A model generated the notes under the pieces. It worked only from the letters and a program-made list of their open reading frames with translations, was not told the DNA's origin and made no database searches. A stretch of 48,205 bases of DNA from Spirochaetes bacterium ADurb.BinA120 (GTDB lineage Bacteria > Spirochaetota > UBA4802 > UBA5368). The position numbers and the translations under genes were made by a program. Every line of letters begins with the position of its first letter. The first letter of the stretch is position 1. The stretch is taken from positions 1 to 48,205 of the forward strand of contig MVZN01000018.1 of assembly GCA_002069125.1 (NCBI GenBank), written 5' to 3'. Positions 8,091 through 19,943 of the stretch are shown here, one piece after another.

Positions 8091-8957
8091 ATGCGGGAGC
8101 CTCCTTCTGCCTGCATGGACATCCCCGGATTTCTCGTTAAAATCTCACCCGAGGAACCGCTCGAGCCGGGCACGCTCCTGAGGCGCATAGGGAGCGGAAA
8201 GGACCAGCAGGGCATTTTTTCCGGACGCGTTGCGGGCGGACTGGTGCTTCGCGAGGTAATCGACCTTCGGACCGGCGAATATATCGCTTCCGAGGGCCTG
8301 CTCTCGCCCGAGACCGATGACGCCCTGTACCGTTATTCCCATTCCTTCGCCTCCAGCCCGGTACGCTCCATGGCGCTTGAGGTGCTTACGGGATGGTCTC
8401 TGCTGAGAAAACATCCCGATCTTCGCGATAGAATTATATACTTCACTGCAGCGGCCTATTCCGCGGAGCAGATTTTGGAGATGAAAAAAACGGACACCCT
8501 GTACAAGCTGTTCGTCCCGATACAGCAGCGCTTCGGGATAGGCAAGTACGCCGAAAAGGTGGACTTGAGAAAGAGCATGCGGGATGCCTTCAGGGAGTGT
8601 CTCGAAGGCTTGCATCCCGGGGACCACCTGACTTATATAGCGAACCTTCCCGAGGGGGCCATCAAACCTCCTTCCTTTTTTTCAGCCGGAACCAAACCCC
8701 ATCAGGAGACCCACTGGGTTTTGCAGAGCCTGCCCTTTTCCTTCAACCCGACCCACGGCGGCCATATCAAGCTTGCGAGCGACAGGGGGGGCAGGACCTT
8801 CATTGTCGACGCCGGATCGAATTACGTCGGAAGGGGCAACAAGACGAGCCTGATCACCGCCTCCGCCGTGGTGGACGGGCTCTACCGCCTCTATGAGGGA
8901 TACTATTTTATACCGGTGGAGGGCAGGGGCGCCTTCGGAACCGAGCAGAGCTACTGA
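8091..8957 (+). CDS. conserved-looking hypothetical protein
   Basis: I do not recognise this protein of about 288 residues. It is soluble, with no signal peptide or membrane segment. Acidic and hydrophobic N-terminal strands are followed by a helical middle and a C-terminal region rich in Gly, His and aromatic residues, including PTHGGH and DAGSNYVGRG. The composition and absence of frame breaks look like a real gene. The start is uncertain: TTG at 8079, ATG at 8091 and ATG at 8115 are all in frame and none has a strong ribosome site, although GGGAG lies 16 nt before the last. It begins soon after the enoyl-CoA hydratase stop, so an operon is likely. Confidence 0.65.
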   Translation: MREPPSACMDIPGFLVKISPEEPLEPGTLLRRIGSGKDQQGIFSGRVAGGLVLREVIDLRTGEYIASEGLLSPETDDALYRYSHSFASSPVRSMALEVLTGWSLLRKHPDLRDRIIYFTAAAYSAEQILEMKKTDTLYKLFVPIQQRFGIGKYAEKVDLRKSMRDAFRECLEGLHPGDHLTYIANLPEGAIKPPSFFSAGTKPHQETHWVLQSLPFSFNPTHGGHIKLASDRGGRTFIVDAGSNYVGRGNKTSLITASAVVDGLYRLYEGYYFIPVEGRGAFGTEQSY

Positions 8958-9062
8958 TCCCCCGGCCTAAACAATTATTGGCGTCACTTATGAAGTCCGG
9001 AGGGCGCGCATCATCATGCTTCGGGATGGGGAACCCGGGCAAAAGGATTTGACTTCGCGCCT

Positions 9063-9076
9063 CTGTGTCGACACAG
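9063..9076. promoter_or_regulatory. 14-bp perfect palindrome upstream of ligA
   Basis: CTGTGTCGACACAG is fully self-complementary and follows a TTGACT hexamer (9049-9054) in the 250-bp gap before ligA. It resembles a repressor half-site pair. It is two bases shorter than the E. coli LexA CTG-N10-CAG form, so LexA binding is only a guess. Confidence 0.4.
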
Positions 9077-9210
9077 TACGCATATCGTTTAAGTTTTGGA
9101 AAACCCGCAAAATGCCATGCAGCGTAAAGTGTTCACAGTCTGTCCGTGTCCGTCATGGCCGCGGCATTTTAGACTCGACCGAATCTTCATATTATTGACG
9201 GGAGCGATGA

Positions 9211-12835
<3,625 letters not shown>

Positions 12836-12839
<4 letters not shown>

Positions 12840-14518
12840 AGATTATCTATCTGACGGACATACACGGCGCTTTCGAGCAGGTTAAGGACCTGCTCTTCGA
12901 AACCGTTGCGGACCTGTACGTCGTCTCCGGCGATCTGATCGACATACCCTTCTACAGCATGGACACCGCCATCACCTACCACGAACTGCAGTCGTATTTC
13001 CACGCCATGCGAAGGAGGATGGAACACGGCGACATGATTATCGAGGACTTCGTGGACCAACTGCTGGAAATGCCGGATGTTCCAGACGAGATACAAGAAA
13101 AGGGGACCAAATACCAGCAGTACACGATTCGGGCGCGCCGTGTAATGCAGCAGAAGTACAAGGTTCTCGAAAACATCGTCTCGCTAAAGCAGGGCTCGCA
13201 GGTTCTTTGCCTGCCCGGCAATTACGATATGGACCTCAAATACACGTCCCTTCACGAGCGCGATCTGCATCTGCATAAATATGAAATAGAGGGGCTCCTC
13301 ATAGCGGGATACGGCGGGGCCGACATCTGGAGCGCGGGGATCCCTGAGCGCTATATTGTGCGCTACAGGGCCGGGATCGGCACGGACGATAGCGAGAACG
13401 AAATGCACAGATACTTTACCGAGGTCCGGCCGGACATTATAGTGACCCACCAGCCCGCCCATGGAATTCACGACAGGCTGAGTTTCGTGGGGCCGTCGGG
13501 TTCGCCCGCGCTAAGGACCTTTTGCGACGCCAACCCTGTATTGCTCTGCCTGACGGGCCACATACACAACGACTGGGGCATGGAGATAAGCGAGGGGACC
13601 ATTCACCTGAACCCCTCGCCCTTCGGCGAGGTTACGGGAATAACGGGAGACGTTCTGGAGGGGGGGTTTTTCCATCAGATCGAACTGGAGGGCCGCTCGG
13701 TAACGAAGATCGATTTCAGAAAAATGGCCGACGGCCGGATATACGATATCGTCGAGTACGTCCGCCATCGCGGAAAATGGACTGAAAAGATCATCGACTC
13801 GGCCCGTCTCCACGCGCTCGAACGCAAAGAAAACTACGACAGCAGGATACGTAAATACTCACACATACCGGAGATAAGGCTGTTTAACGAAATAAAGCAG
13901 TTTTTCAGGATGTTTCAGACGCCCGAAACCGACGAGCGCGTGGACAGACTGGAACGGGTGGCGAGACTCATCGAGGAACGAATAAACGAGAACATTGCCA
14001 TGGACATAGTGGGTTCGGTCAACGTCGGGCTCTCCCAGCCCAGCTCGGATATTGATTTCGTTTTGTACCTTAGGTGCGGCGAGGAATGCGGAAGCGATCT
14101 GAGCTCGTGCGAGAACTACAGGGGGGCCCGCGATCTGCTGGAGGAGGCGTTGCACGGCGAATACAGCTTCGAGATTGTAGACTGCGTGGACCTCCACGCG
14201 GTCGAACGCGGAATCGCGGAACGCGATTACGAGTGCGAGACACTTCAGAGATTCGTGGCCTATCGGTCGATATGCCGGCCGGTGAATTACCGTGTCATCG
14301 CTCCGGTCGAGGACATGCTGAACCAGGACCAGGAGTTCAGGAGCGAGATCGAGGGTAGCATCAGGTCATATTTCAAGATATTCGTCACCACCTCCCAGCA
14401 CATTCGTTCATTCGATAAATATGAGTTGAGGCTACGGCATATAGGAATTAAAATGCCGGATTATATACGAAATAAGATAAAACGCTATTTGCAGGGAATG
14501 AGGAGGGAGGACCGGTAA
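12836..14518 (+). CDS. metallophosphoesterase fused to a DNA polymerase beta-like nucleotidyltransferase domain
   Basis: This 560-residue cytosolic protein has two enzymatic parts. Residues 1-300 are a calcineurin-like phosphoesterase: D8-x-H10, GD at 32-33, GNYD at 128-131 (His to Tyr in the usual GNHD), His205 and H242-x-H244. A helical linker (about 325-380) leads to a nucleotidyltransferase core at about 385-460. There G393-S394 and D405-x-D407 form the pol-beta pattern and Asp449 is a candidate third carboxylate. A helical C-terminus follows. Such transferases add nucleotides to RNA, proteins or small molecules, and phosphoesterases can remove them, so a writer/eraser pair is possible; that is inference. 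It is coupled to lnt by an ATGA overlap. Partner and substrate are unknown. Confidence 0.8.
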
Positions 14519-14638
14519 GGACGGCGGATTGGGACAAGCCCTCCGTTAGGGGCGCGAAAGCCTCTGGGGCGCCAGTATACCGGGGTAGGTAAGCCGGACT
14601 TAGTCCGCTGAGATCGTAAAAAAGGATGGAGGTGAGGG

Positions 14639-15103
14639 ATGCAGGATAAAACGACTTGTGAGATGCCCGATACCAATCCTTCGGATCCGGAGATTCGGGA
14701 AATAATCGATGGGATGAAGACCATCGCGATTGTGGGGCTTTCGGACAATCCCGGGCGCGACAGCAATATGGTGGGCGCCTATCTCAAGGAGAACGGATAC
14801 CGGATAATACCCGTAAACCCCAACAAGAAGGAAATACTGGGCGAGAAGTCATACCCCGATCTGGCATCGGTCCCGGAAAAAATCGATGTGGTGGATATCT
14901 TCCGCACCGTGGGCGCCATCCCGAGGATAGTGGACGAAGCGATCGCGATAAAGGCCGGCACCGTCTGGATGCAGCTTGGTCTTGCGCACAAAGAGTCGGC
15001 CGATAAGGCGCGGCTTGCCGGCCTCAAGGTGGTGCAGTCGAAATGCATCAAAGTGGAGCATTCGAGGATCCACGGGAGGCACGAGTTCAACATCACCGGG
15101 TGA
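14639..15103 (+). CDS. CoA-binding domain protein (YccU-like)
   Basis: This 154-residue protein carries a single Rossmann-type CoA-binding domain like that of succinyl-CoA synthetase alpha but without catalytic domains. IAIVGLSDNPGRDS begins the fold, and PVNPNKKEILGEKSYPDL is the standard second-strand and loop region. The family is common and its exact role is not settled; members are thought to bind CoA or acyl-CoA as sensors. Start is set by GGAGGTGAGG. It ends only 7 nt from the convergent kinase gene. Confidence 0.85.
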   Translation: MQDKTTCEMPDTNPSDPEIREIIDGMKTIAIVGLSDNPGRDSNMVGAYLKENGYRIIPVNPNKKEILGEKSYPDLASVPEKIDVVDIFRTVGAIPRIVDEAIAIKAGTVWMQLGLAHKESADKARLAGLKVVQSKCIKVEHSRIHGRHEFNITG

Positions 15104-15110
15104 ACGCGCC

Positions 15111-16991
15111 TCATGCCTTATCGGCGGCCGGAAGATAGAGCACAACGGTAGTACCGTTTTTTTCGGTCGACTCGACGGTTATATGACCGTGGTGCCGCTT
15201 GATGATCGAGTATGTGAGCGACAGACCGAGACCCATCCCCTTTTCCGCGTACGTGGTCTTGGTGGTGAAATATGGGTCGAATATCCTTGTCAGGTTTGTG
15301 GCCGGTATGCCGGAGCCCTGATCCGAGATTGATATGCGCACGTATCCGCCATTTTTAACGGGCAGCTCCATCATGGAGTCGACCATGACGTTGTTCGCCT
15401 CCAGCCTGATCGCTCCGCCGCCGGGCATGGACTCCATAGCGTTCGTCAAAATATAGCCGATTACCCGCTGGATCTGGCCCGCATCCACCCTGGCCGGCCA
15501 GAGCCCTTCCTCTATATCGAGCGACAGGTTGATGTTGTCCGGCAGGGCCGTTTTCGTCGCCGTATATCCGAGGATATCGGCGACCGATACGGTGTCTATG
15601 ACCGGCTTCGAAAGGCGTCCGAAATGAAGAAGCTGAAAGGACAGGTCTTTGGCGAGATTTGAGGCCTTTTCTATTTCGAGCAGGTTCTCGTAGAGCTCCT
15701 CCCCCGGACTGGCGATCATCTTGCCGAGGGCGACGTTGCCGGATATGGCGGTCAGTAGATTGTTGAAATCGTGGGCGATCCCACCGGCCAGTATGCCTAT
15801 CGCCTCGAATTTCTGCGTGCGGATAAGCTCCTCCTCAAGCTGTTTGCGCCGGGTGATATCGCGTATCATCGCTATGCCGATTTCCCGCCCATTGAGTGTG
15901 AAGATCCCCCCGGAAACCTCTACGGGAAACACGCGCCCGTCCTTTCTCCTGTGGTTCTGCGCCCGTGCGGTTTTATCCTCGCCGACAAGCAACGCGAGGA
16001 GCTCTGTGCGGTCTTCCGGCGGGCCGTCGACGAGGTCGGAAATCTTCATGGAGGGAAGCTCTTTGATGCCGTAGCCGTAAAGGGAGAGCGCGGATGAATT
16101 GGCGTCGATGATGAGGAGATCGTCGACGTAGAATACGATGATCGCGTCGGAAACAGAGGAGAAAAGAAGGCGATACTTCTCCTCGCTTTCCCGCAACGCA
16201 TCCTCCACCATTTTGCGCTCGGTGATATCGTTGAGCACGGAAAGTACGTGTTTCTCGCCGCCTATATCCATGAGACTTGCCGACATTGACACAAGCCTGG
16301 GGAGGCCGTCGCGGGTCTTTATGGTGACGTCGCGGTCGCGAATGGCGCCCTTTTTATCGAGGGAAGCCACAAAACGCTCCCTGTCGATATAATGAGGCCA
16401 GAAATCGGTGTCCAGTACGCTCGCGCCGATTACCTCTTCGCGGGCGAATCCATACATCGACAGGAAGCTCTCGTTGACATCGATGAACCTGCCGTCCGAT
16501 ACTCTGGTGATGCTGATGGCGCTGGGGCTGAGCCTGAAGGCCTTCGATAGCTTTTCCTCCGATGCCCTCAGGGCCTCTTCGCCCTCGCGCAGGCGCCGCT
16601 CGAGGTCGTGCCTGTAAAGGACGGTTTCTATGTTCGAGATGATGTCGTTTCTGTTGACGGGTTTCAGGATGTATCCGTAGGGGCCGGCCTGTTTGGCTCG
16701 GTCGAGCGTCTTCTGGTCGGAGTGGGCGGTTAGGAAGACAATCGGGACATCCATAAGGGCGCGTATGGCGATGGAAGCCTCGATACCGTCCATCCCGCCG
16801 CCAAGCATGATATCCATAAGGATTAGGTCCGGTAGGATGGCAGGAAGCGTTTTTACGGCCTCTCCACCGGAATGAATTAAGGCCGCGACTTCATATCCCT
16901 CTTTAAGAAGGATATTTTTAATATCGGTGGCGATTATGATTTCATCCTCAACCACCGCGATTCTGGCCGATCTGGGCGCTTTATCTTTCAT
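15111..16991 (-). CDS. receiver-PAS-PAS-histidine kinase
   Basis: This 626-residue soluble signalling protein has no membrane segment. An N-terminal receiver domain has the acidic pair Glu15-Asp16, phospho-acceptor Asp60, Thr88 and Lys110. Two PAS domains follow (about 145-260 and 268-383). The dimerisation helix carries the phospho-histidine His407 in GGIAHDFNN, and the ATPase domain has its N-box near Asn517, DQGSGIP at 557-563 and GMGLGL at 585-590. This order, with the receiver first, suggests it is itself controlled by another kinase. The ATG at 16991 is preferred to a GTG 18 codons upstream because a promoter lies just ahead of it. A divergent small receiver gene is adjacent. No output regulator is encoded nearby. 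Confidence 0.92.
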   Translation of the reverse strand: MKDKAPRSARIAVVEDEIIIATDIKNILLKEGYEVAALIHSGGEAVKTLPAILPDLILMDIMLGGGMDGIEASIAIRALMDVPIVFLTAHSDQKTLDRAKQAGPYGYILKPVNRNDIISNIETVLYRHDLERRLREGEEALRASEEKLSKAFRLSPSAISITRVSDGRFIDVNESFLSMYGFAREEVIGASVLDTDFWPHYIDRERFVASLDKKGAIRDRDVTIKTRDGLPRLVSMSASLMDIGGEKHVLSVLNDITERKMVEDALRESEEKYRLLFSSVSDAIIVFYVDDLLIIDANSSALSLYGYGIKELPSMKISDLVDGPPEDRTELLALLVGEDKTARAQNHRRKDGRVFPVEVSGGIFTLNGREIGIAMIRDITRRKQLEEELIRTQKFEAIGILAGGIAHDFNNLLTAISGNVALGKMIASPGEELYENLLEIEKASNLAKDLSFQLLHFGRLSKPVIDTVSVADILGYTATKTALPDNINLSLDIEEGLWPARVDAGQIQRVIGYILTNAMESMPGGGAIRLEANNVMVDSMMELPVKNGGYVRISISDQGSGIPATNLTRIFDPYFTTKTTYAEKGMGLGLSLTYSIIKRHHGHITVESTEKNGTTVVLYLPAADKA

Positions 16992-17027
16992 TATGGAACC
17001 GGATCCGCATTGGTGAAAGCGGATATG

Positions 17028-17056
17028 ACGATAACAGGCGGGCACAAGGATGTCAA
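17028..17056 (-). promoter_or_regulatory. promoter for the receiver-PAS-kinase gene
   Basis: On the minus strand TTGACA and TATCGT are separated by 17 nt. The predicted leader is about 30 nt. Confidence 0.6.
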
Positions 17057-17148
17057 GCGACTCATTCGCGCCCTTTGGGCATTTGTATTAAATTTTCATC
17101 CTGGAAATGCCGAAACTGCTATATGAGGGAGTTCTGTCGGGTGAGTTA

Positions 17149-17532
17149 ATGAAAACCTTGCCGTCCGAGAAAATACTTGTCGTCGAGCATGAGCGGATCA
17201 TCGCTATGGACATAGATTGTATTCTGCGCGGTTCCGGATACACGGATACCACCCTCGCTTTCAGTATCGAGGAGGCAATGCGGAAAATTCCGGCCATTAA
17301 GCCCGATTTAGTCCTTATTGACGATCAGATCTGCGGAGTCGGAGATGAGAAAGACGACTGTCGAAAGATAGTAGAGTCGTTCAATATTCCCATACTATAC
17401 CTCTCTTCGTCCTCCCCCCTAAAGTTGAGGCGCGATCGAAGGGACCGGTACACACACTATCTTCATAAGCCCTTCGATGCCGACGAGGTATCCAGCTCGG
17501 TTAAAAGGATCCTTTCAAAAGGCCGAAAATAA
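17149..17532 (+). CDS. degenerate stand-alone receiver domain
   Basis: This 127-residue protein consists only of a response-regulator receiver fold. Phospho-acceptor Asp58 (LVLID), the Ser stretch at 86-89 and Lys107 (HKPF) are kept, but the acidic pair reads Glu13-His14 in place of Glu-Asp, which should weaken Mg2+ binding. It resembles the receiver of the divergent kinase (VVEDE versus VVEHE; PDLILMD versus PDLVLID), suggesting an old duplication. It could be a phosphate sink or an unphosphorylated decoy. The ATG at 17149 follows GGGTGAG; an in-frame ATG 14 codons upstream is the alternative. Confidence 0.72.
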   Translation: MKTLPSEKILVVEHERIIAMDIDCILRGSGYTDTTLAFSIEEAMRKIPAIKPDLVLIDDQICGVGDEKDDCRKIVESFNIPILYLSSSSPLKLRRDRRDRYTHYLHKPFDADEVSSSVKRILSKGRK

Positions 17533-17850
17533 TACCTTTCAAGTCGAGATATCTTCCCCCCTGAGTAGTGGGGATCGAGGGGGATTATTGCCTTCTCCCA
17601 ATCTCCCAGCCCCCCAACCCCCCGGAGGGGGGCTTTGCTTTCCCAGACCTACAGACGCCAGCTTAAATCCTCTTCAATCCCGATTCTTAACGCCCCCCAA
17701 CCCCCCGGAGGGGGGCGGTTAATGCCTTCCGTTTTTTGGCGCCGCCTTTTTTGCGTTAGAAAGGTAGCGGGTGATTATCCGAGGAGATATCTTCCCCCCT
17801 GACAAGTGGAGGCGAGATATCTTCCCCTTGTGAGGGGGGGGTAATAATGA
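17533..17850. repeat. repeat-rich non-coding region
   Basis: Two kinds of exact repeat are packed here. A 25-nt C-rich/G-rich unit containing CCCCCCGGAGGGGGG occurs at 17609-17633 and again, identical, at 17692-17716. A 19-nt unit beginning GAGATATCTTCCCC occurs at 17546-17564 and 17784-17802, with a 14-nt third copy at 17814-17827. The G-rich and C-rich parts can fold into hairpins. An open frame crossing the region is low-complexity and not credible. It looks like the debris of small mobile elements between the receiver gene and the lipoprotein gene. Confidence 0.7.
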
Positions 17851-17922
17851 ACTTTATGAGTGGCCATATCCATCACAAATAATTTCAAAAGGCCAATCTC
17901 AAAATATCAATGGCGATAATTC

Positions 17923-17951
17923 TTGACAGGACGCTTCGAAGCCCCTATTCC
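17923..17951 (+). promoter_or_regulatory. possible promoter for the exported phosphoesterase gene
   Basis: TTGACA and TATTCC are separated by 17 nt, 20 nt before the start codon. The predicted leader would be very short. Confidence 0.4.
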
Positions 17952-17971
17952 TTTTAGCGGCTGGGTAATTC

Positions 17972-18958
17972 ATGAAGGACATAATCAAAACACGGAAGAA
18001 AACGCTGGCCATTCTATTTGGCGCGGTAATCCTCTTTGCGTTTTCTTGCCTGTACTCCACCCACCCTCGGCCGGTAGAAACCGAAGACAGGGATGCCGGG
18101 CTTTTCCGGATATGGGCCCATTCCGATATTCAGCCCGTGAACGAAAGCGAGTTCTTTCATTACGAAACCGCCGTTCTGGACGTGGCGCAAAACCTCCCTG
18201 GACTTAACGCGGCCATAGTCGCCGGTGATATAGTCTATGCCAAAAAGGATGCCGACCGCTATTATCGATGGTTTCTTGAAACCCGTAAAAATGCGGGTAT
18301 ACCGTACTGGTTCGAAATCGCCGGAAACCACGAGGCCAGGGACCTGGGGGCATATCTTAGGGCCATCGGCAAACCCCTGCATTACGCCGTAAGCATGGGA
18401 AACATGCTTATAATCCTCATGTCCGATGAAAAACGGACTCCGCAGACCGAAATATCGCAGGCGACCTTCCTATGGTGGAGGGATCTCGTTACGCGGAATC
18501 AGGATAAGATCATCTTGACGGTAAGTCACGCGGCCCCGGCAAAAAGCGGGCTACCCGCCTCGATGTTCCCAACGATGCGGCTGGCATCATCGAAGAGGTT
18601 CGAGGAGGTGATGAAGCGCTATTATGTCGACCTGTGGATCTCGGGCCATAACCATATCGCCTCCTCCATCAGCCCAAAATTCTCGCGTCCTGTGGCGTTT
18701 CCGCGCACGCTCTTCGTGGAGGTGGCGTCCATACATCTGACGGCGCTTAGCGGGATCGAATCGTATGTGCTGGAATTCCAGGAGGGAAGCCGTGAATGCA
18801 GGGTGCTTACACGAGACCATCAATCGCGGCGCTTCGTTGCGAGCCGCAGCGTAAATCATACGCTTCGCACCGGCTTTCGTCGTGGAACAGGTGAACCTCT
18901 GATACTGTTCCCTTCCGGTGAGAAAAAAGCCTATTTTTTGACTGCAGTGAAAGGATAA
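17972..18958 (+). CDS. exported metallophosphoesterase, probable lipoprotein
   Basis: This 328-residue calcineurin-like phosphoesterase has an N-terminal Lys/Arg cluster, a hydrophobic run at 11-25 and a relaxed lipobox ending at Cys26 (AFSC). The -2 Phe is atypical for enterobacteria but tolerated in relaxed lipoboxes such as those of spirochaetes. Metal motifs are D52-x-Q54 (Gln where His is usual), GD at 85-86, GNHE at 118-121, His186 and GHNH at 225-228. The D-x-Q form occurs in some purple-acid-phosphatase-like and exported phosphoesterases. It should act in the periplasm or at the outer membrane on an unknown phosphoester. Lnt, encoded upstream in the window, would process it. The start has only a weak ribosome site. 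Confidence 0.8.
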   Translation: MKDIIKTRKKTLAILFGAVILFAFSCLYSTHPRPVETEDRDAGLFRIWAHSDIQPVNESEFFHYETAVLDVAQNLPGLNAAIVAGDIVYAKKDADRYYRWFLETRKNAGIPYWFEIAGNHEARDLGAYLRAIGKPLHYAVSMGNMLIILMSDEKRTPQTEISQATFLWWRDLVTRNQDKIILTVSHAAPAKSGLPASMFPTMRLASSKRFEEVMKRYYVDLWISGHNHIASSISPKFSRPVAFPRTLFVEVASIHLTALSGIESYVLEFQEGSRECRVLTRDHQSRRFVASRSVNHTLRTGFRRGTGEPLILFPSGEKKAYFLTAVKG

Positions 18959-18981
18959 AAATAACCTACAGGGGGATCATT

Positions 18982-19812
18982 TTGTATTTCAGCATAAACG
19001 ACGCTGTGGAGCTTGCCAACGGCATAAGGATGCCGGTGTTGGGTCTTGGAACATATAAGACCCCCGGTGGGCCGGTGGTGGAGAAAGCTGTCCGAACGGC
19101 GCTGGAGGCCGGCTACCGGAGCATTGACACGGCCGCGCTGTACGACAACGAAAAGGGCGTGGGGCGAGCGCTGCGGCAAAGCCGCCTTGGGAGGGGTGAG
19201 GTTTTTATCACGACAAAGATATGGAACTCCGATCAGGGATACCATAAGACTATAAGGGCCTTCGAAAAAAGCAGAATGAACCTGGACACCGATTATGTGG
19301 ACCTCTATCTCATCCACTGGCCGGTAATGGGCGAATACCACGGGACATGGCGCGCCATGGAGGAGCTGCTGGAAAAGGGGCAGGTGCGGTCAATCGGAGT
19401 GAGCAATTTTATGATCCACCATCTCGAAGACCTCATGCGTGAGGCCTCGGTCGCTCCGATGCTCAATCAGTTCGAACTGCACCCATGCCTCTACCAGACG
19501 GAACTCGTATCCTTCTGTCGAGATAATGGAATAGCTGTCGAAGGATGGGCGCCGCTCATGAGGGGTCGATTGAACGATGATCCATTGATAATGGAGCTTG
19601 CCGAAAAATATGGCAGGACCACTTCCCAGGTGCTGATTCGCTGGGCATTGGAGCACGGTTTTGTGACCATCCCCAAATCCGTAACCCCGGCCCGCATTAT
19701 CGAAAACTCGCTCGTCTTCGATTTCAGCATTTCAAAGGAGGATGTGGTGAGGATCGACTCGCTTGACCGGCGCGAGCGCACCGGCCCCGACCCCGACAAC
19801 TTCAATTTCTGA
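18982..19812 (+). CDS. aldo-keto reductase (2,5-diketogluconate reductase-like)
   Basis: This 276-residue NADPH-dependent (beta/alpha)8 oxidoreductase has the catalytic tetrad Asp49 (SIDTA), Tyr54 (ALYDNE), Lys79 (TTKIW) and His112 (IHWP). IPKSVTPARIIEN near the C-terminus is the NADP phosphate-binding segment. Length and motifs fit the AKR5-type bacterial subgroup, which reduces aldehydes and ketones; the substrate is not predictable. The start appears to be TTG, 5 nt after a GGGGGAT ribosome site and 23 nt after the phosphoesterase stop, so co-transcription is likely. Confidence 0.92.
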   Translation: MYFSINDAVELANGIRMPVLGLGTYKTPGGPVVEKAVRTALEAGYRSIDTAALYDNEKGVGRALRQSRLGRGEVFITTKIWNSDQGYHKTIRAFEKSRMNLDTDYVDLYLIHWPVMGEYHGTWRAMEELLEKGQVRSIGVSNFMIHHLEDLMREASVAPMLNQFELHPCLYQTELVSFCRDNGIAVEGWAPLMRGRLNDDPLIMELAEKYGRTTSQVLIRWALEHGFVTIPKSVTPARIIENSLVFDFSISKEDVVRIDSLDRRERTGPDPDNFNF

Positions 19813-19943
19813 CTGTACAAGGATGATTGCGGAGGAGGCCGATAATGCGTGCGCTCCGGCCGGAAGGGCGAATCATACGGTGCGCACGTCAATTCTACGG
19901 TCTTGCCGCCACTTGAAGGGACCGGGCCCGCGCGCCAAAAGAA

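Noticed and set aside
9063-9076. LexA box
   Set aside because: The dyad is CTG-N8-CAG, two bases shorter than the E. coli LexA site, and no LexA gene is in view, so I keep it only as an unnamed palindrome.
9016-9198. A 60-codon frame before ligA
   Set aside because: It has no ribosome site, odd composition, and covers the palindrome region.
17477-17722. An 81-codon frame over the receiver end and repeat region
   Set aside because: Its product is Pro/Gly low-complexity made by the C-rich/G-rich repeats, with no ribosome site.
17533-17850. CRISPR array
   Set aside because: Repeats are few, of two kinds and irregularly spaced, and no cas gene is present.
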